Below the pieces are notes generated by a model that was not told where the DNA came from, searched no databases, and was given only the letters and a program-made list of their open reading frames with translations. Shown piece by piece: positions 60,731-64,000 of a stretch of DNA of 64,000 nt; position 1 is the stretch's first letter, and each line of letters begins with the position of its first letter. The stretch covers positions 48,142,849 to 48,206,848 of the forward strand of contig CM035151.1 of the NCBI GenBank assembly GCA_020205615.1, read 5' to 3'. Position numbers and translations under genes: made by a program. The DNA comes from Panax quinquefolius (taxonomy: Eukaryota > Streptophyta > Magnoliopsida > Apiales > Araliaceae).

Positions 60731-62197
60731 ACAAAACCGGTAGTTTAAGGGAGAGCATTTGTCGTAACCTCTCAAAAAGCGAAGAATCTGAACGAGGTGA
60801 TCACGGGTAAGCTAATCATAAACTCTAGCTAAGTCTATACCTTATTTGATACCGGTTCTACCCATTCTTTTATTTCTCCTACTTACGCTCAACGTTTAAA
60901 TTTGACTCTGGAGAAATTAGACTTTGACTTATCTGTTGAAACTTCGTTGGGAGAAACCTTCATTACATCCATTGTTTATAAGTCTTATTTCATTCAAATC
61001 GGTAACCGCACGTTACCTGTCGATCTTATCTCCTCAAAAATACTTGCATTTGACGTGATTCTAGGGATTGATTGGTTAACTACTCATCATGATAAAATTG
61101 ATTGTTTTCGTAAGGTTGTTAGCTTTCATATTCCTATTCAACCTATTATGCAAATTCAAGCAACCAAACCATTAAAATCAATCACGGTCATCTCAAGCCA
61201 TAAAGCTATTTGTTTATTGAAAAATGGATGTCAATCTTTCTTAGCTCAGGTCACAGATTTAAACAAAAATACATCAGATTTGAATAATATTTCTATTGTT
61301 AATATATTCCCTGACGTATTCCCCGAAGAACTTCCTGGCCTACCCCCGGAGCGTGAAATCGAGTTTGGTATCGACCTTGAACCCGGTACAAAACCCATTT
61401 CCAAAGCCCCATATTGAATGGCTCCTATTGAACTTCAGGAGTTAAAAACCCAATTATATGAATTGTTAGACATCGGTTTCATTCGTCCTAGTACGTCTCC
61501 TTGGGGTGCTCCTATTCTATTCGTGAAGAAGAAATATGGAAGTATGCGACTTTGTATTGATTATCGAGAGTTGAATCATGTCACCATCAAAAATAAAAAT
61601 TCCGTTGTCTCGCATTGATGACTGTTTGACCCGGTTACAAAAAGAGCCAAATTCTTTTCAAAGATTGATCTTCGTTCCGGATATCATCTATTGAAGATTA
61701 AAACTGATGACATTCCAAACACTGCTTTTAGAACTCGGTACGGGCATTACGAATTCCTAGTCATGTCTTTTGGATTGACTAATGCTCCTGCTGCCTTCAT
61801 TGATATGATGAACCGAGTATTCAAGAAATATTTGGATCACTTTGTGGTCGTTTTTATTGATGAAATCCTCATTTACTCAAAAAGCCGTGAAGATCATGAG
61901 CAACACTTGAGGCTGATACTCCAAAAGCTTCGTGAAAACAAGTTATATGCCAAGTTGAAGAAATGTGAGTTCTGGCTTGAGGAAGTAGCATTCCTTGGGC
62001 ACGTGATATCAAATCATGGAATATCTGTTGACCTAGCAAAGATTGAAGCAATTCAAAGCTGGGAGCAACCTAAGTCAGTGACTGAAGTACGTAGCTTTCT
62101 CGGCTTAGCTGGTTATTATCGAAGATTCGTAGAAGGGTTTTCTCGAATCACTACTCCATTAACTCATCTGACTCGGAAAGATACGAAATTCGGTTGA
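60731..62197 (+). pseudogene. Gyp2 protease and reverse transcriptase (stops, altered catalytic site)
   Basis: Protease LFDTGSTHSF with canonical DTG at 60848-60856, the only intact protease triad among the gypsy elements here. A TGA near 61415 falls where relatives have arginine (YRMAPIEL). RT fingers at 61418-61618, a frameshift, then 61691-62197 with [18 protein letters not shown]. The catalytic motif reads [13 protein letters not shown]: the second aspartate is glutamate (61862-61864), which should cripple polymerisation. Confidence 0.87.
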
Positions 62198-62765
62198 AGC
62201 AAGGAATGTGAGAAGAGTTTTAAAGAACTTAAGAGGAGGCTTATCTCAGCACCTGTTCTGATAATACCATCTGTCTCGGAGGGATTTGTCATCTACAGTG
62301 ATGCTTCAGGCAAAGGGTTAGGATGTGTTCTCATGCAACATGAGAAAGTCATAACCTATGCCTCACAATAACTCAAAGAATATGAGAGGAATTATCCTAC
62401 TCATGATCTAAAGTTGGCAGCTATCGTTTTTGCGCTTAAGATTTGGAGGCATTACCTGTATAGAGAGAAGGTGGAGATCTATACGTATCATAAAAGCCTC
62501 AAATATTTCTTCACTCAAAAGGAACTCAACATGCAGCAACGACGATAGCTTGAGCTATTGAAAGATTACGATCATACCATTCAATACCATCCTGGAAAAG
62601 CGAATGTAGTAGCTGATGCATATAGTAGAAGATCATATGCGGGAATGAGTGCATTATTGTCAATGCAAAGGCCCATTTTATATGACTTACAATAGATGGA
62701 GATAGATTTAAAGACTCCAGGGACCCATGTGATGATGGCGAATATACGAGTAGAACTGACTTTAA
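62198..62765 (+). pseudogene. Gyp2 RNase H and connection region (several stops)
   Basis: Readable pieces are [20 protein letters not shown] (62290-62350), [20 protein letters not shown] and [18 protein letters not shown], followed by TAG where tryptophan is usual (62546-62548). In-frame TAA also occurs near 62370 and 62694. Confidence 0.8.
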
Positions 62766-64000
62766 TTGATAAAGTTAAAGTTTGCTTCAAGCTATGAACC
62801 TAGAGGCGACGCCAGTATGAGGAAGAAAGTGCAAGAAGGTGTTATTTCGGAAGCAAGAATCGATGAAGAAGGAATACTTCGAGTCAACTCTAGACTTTGT
62901 GTTCCTAACGATTCTGACTTAAAGTATAAAATTATGATGGAGGCGCACAACACACCGTTTGTAATCCATTCTGGGAGTACCAAAATGTATCGTGATCTTC
63001 CACATACATTTTGCTGGAGCAATATGAAGAGATATATAGCGGGGTTTATCTCAAGGTGTCTAACTTGTCAACGAGTCAAGGCGGAGCATCAAGTGCCAAA
63101 AGGTTCATTGCAACCACTTGAAATTCCAGAATGGAAGTGGGAGCACATTACAATGGATTTCGTTACTGGTCTTCCTAAGGCTTCTCAAGGCATAGATGTG
63201 ATTTGGGTCATTGTTGATAGATTGACCAAGTCTGCTCATTTCTTACCAATACGAGAAACTTATACACTTGAACGTCTTGCTCGTATGTACATAAACGAGA
63301 TTGTAAGATTTCATGGTATACCAGTATTCATAGTTTTTGATCGAGACCCAAGATTCACTTCAAGATTTTGGGTTAGTTTGTAAAAAGCTATGGGCACGGA
63401 TTTACGATTTAGTTCGGCATAGAATCCTCAAACGGACGGGCAGTCAGAGAGGAATATTCAAACTCTTGAATATTTATTAAGGCTCTGTGTCCTTAACTTC
63501 AAAGAAAGTTGGGACAAGTTCTTACCATTGGTGGAGTTTCCCTACAACAACAATTATCAAGCAAGTATTGACATGGCTCCATTTGAGGCATTATATAGAA
63601 GAAAGTGTCGTTCTCCAGTATGCTGGGATGAGGTGGGTGAAGCAACGTTGTTGGGACCGGAGTTGGTACGTATGACTACAGAAAAGATTCAAACGATCCG
63701 ACAACGTATAAAAACCTCACAAGATCGACAAAAGAGTTATGCTAATCTTCATCGATAGGAAGTGGAATTAAATATTGGAGATCATGTGTTGTTACGTGTT
63801 GCTCCATGGAAAGGAGTTATGATATTTGAAAAGAGAGGAAAGCTCAATCATCGATTTATTAGCCCATTTTTAATCCTCGATCGAGTAGGAAATGTGGCCT
63901 ATAGACTCGCCTTACTGCCAAGTATATCTCGTGTTCATAACATTTTTCACATATCTATATTACGTAAATATGTGAAAGACCCGAACCACATTATTGAATT
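62766..64000 (+). pseudogene. Gyp2 integrase and start of the tail (broken)
   Basis: The open stretch 62766-63383 has [20 protein letters not shown], an HHCC region with CLTCQRVKAEH (63056-63090), the first catalytic aspartate in [10 protein letters not shown] and a [13 protein letters not shown] block with the second. A TAA at 63380 precedes the glutamate block, which is altered near 63440 (SERNIQ). The C-terminal part continues at 63528-63758 and on to [11 protein letters not shown] at the window edge. Confidence 0.83.

Larger units (their letters stand above)
59754..64000 (+). mobile_element. Gyp2 body, from within gag to the integrase C-terminus
   Basis: Continues the element whose 5' LTR is at 23164-24687. 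Sequence from 59754 (CAATTCATACAACATC) aligns with Gyp5 from 40496. The right edge of the window cuts it in the tail after the integrase, so its 3' LTR is not seen. Confidence 0.87.

Overview
This window is plant nuclear DNA made almost entirely of long terminal repeat (LTR) retrotransposons inserted into one another. The evidence is plant Ty1/copia and Ty3/gypsy polyproteins, initiator-methionine tRNA primer sites, TATA boxes of the form CTATAAATAG, 5 bp target-site duplications (TSDs) and AT-rich spacers. I found no intact host gene, no tRNA or rRNA gene and no CRISPR array. The species cannot be told from the sequence. Most coding regions carry stops, frameshifts or deletions.

Layout. Bases 1-3844 are the 3' end of a gypsy element (Gyp1, +). 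It sits inside a copia LTR fragment (3845-4906). Bases 4907-6104 are unassigned. CopA (copia, -, 6110-22360, TSD TGTTC) is split by CopB (copia, -, 9207-18409, TSD CTTCC). Bases 22366-23163 are unassigned and hold a striking array of short hairpins.

From 23164 to the right edge there is a four-level gypsy nest. Gyp2 (+, 23164-24687 and 59754-64000) is interrupted by Gyp3 (-, LTRs of about 4 kb). Gyp3's 5' LTR is interrupted twice: by Gyp4 (-, 30452-47877) and by Gyp6 (-, 49983-59303, TSD GATGA/GATTA). Gyp4's 5' LTR is in turn interrupted by Gyp5 (+, 38158-47592, TSD GAAAT).

The gypsy elements share the order gag - protease - reverse transcriptase (RT) - RNase H - integrase - chromodomain-like tail, which suggests chromoviruses of the Tekay/Del kind. 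Gyp5 and Gyp6 keep the most coding sequence. Gyp3 has lost almost all of its body, Gyp4 has lost most of RT and integrase, and Gyp6 carries an acidic coiled-coil segment where the gag capsid and zinc-knuckle region should be.

The most interesting signals are non-coding. (1) Several families carry arrays of short hairpins with a constant loop and changing but still paired stems. (2) All gypsy LTRs have a splice-donor-like AG|GT(A/G)(A/G)G-type site about 125-185 bp after the TATA box, and an acceptor-like site lies just before the gag ATG, so the arrays and the primer site may lie in an intron. (3) Several deletion scars show microhomology or templated filler. (4) A 132 bp module occurs in two different elements.
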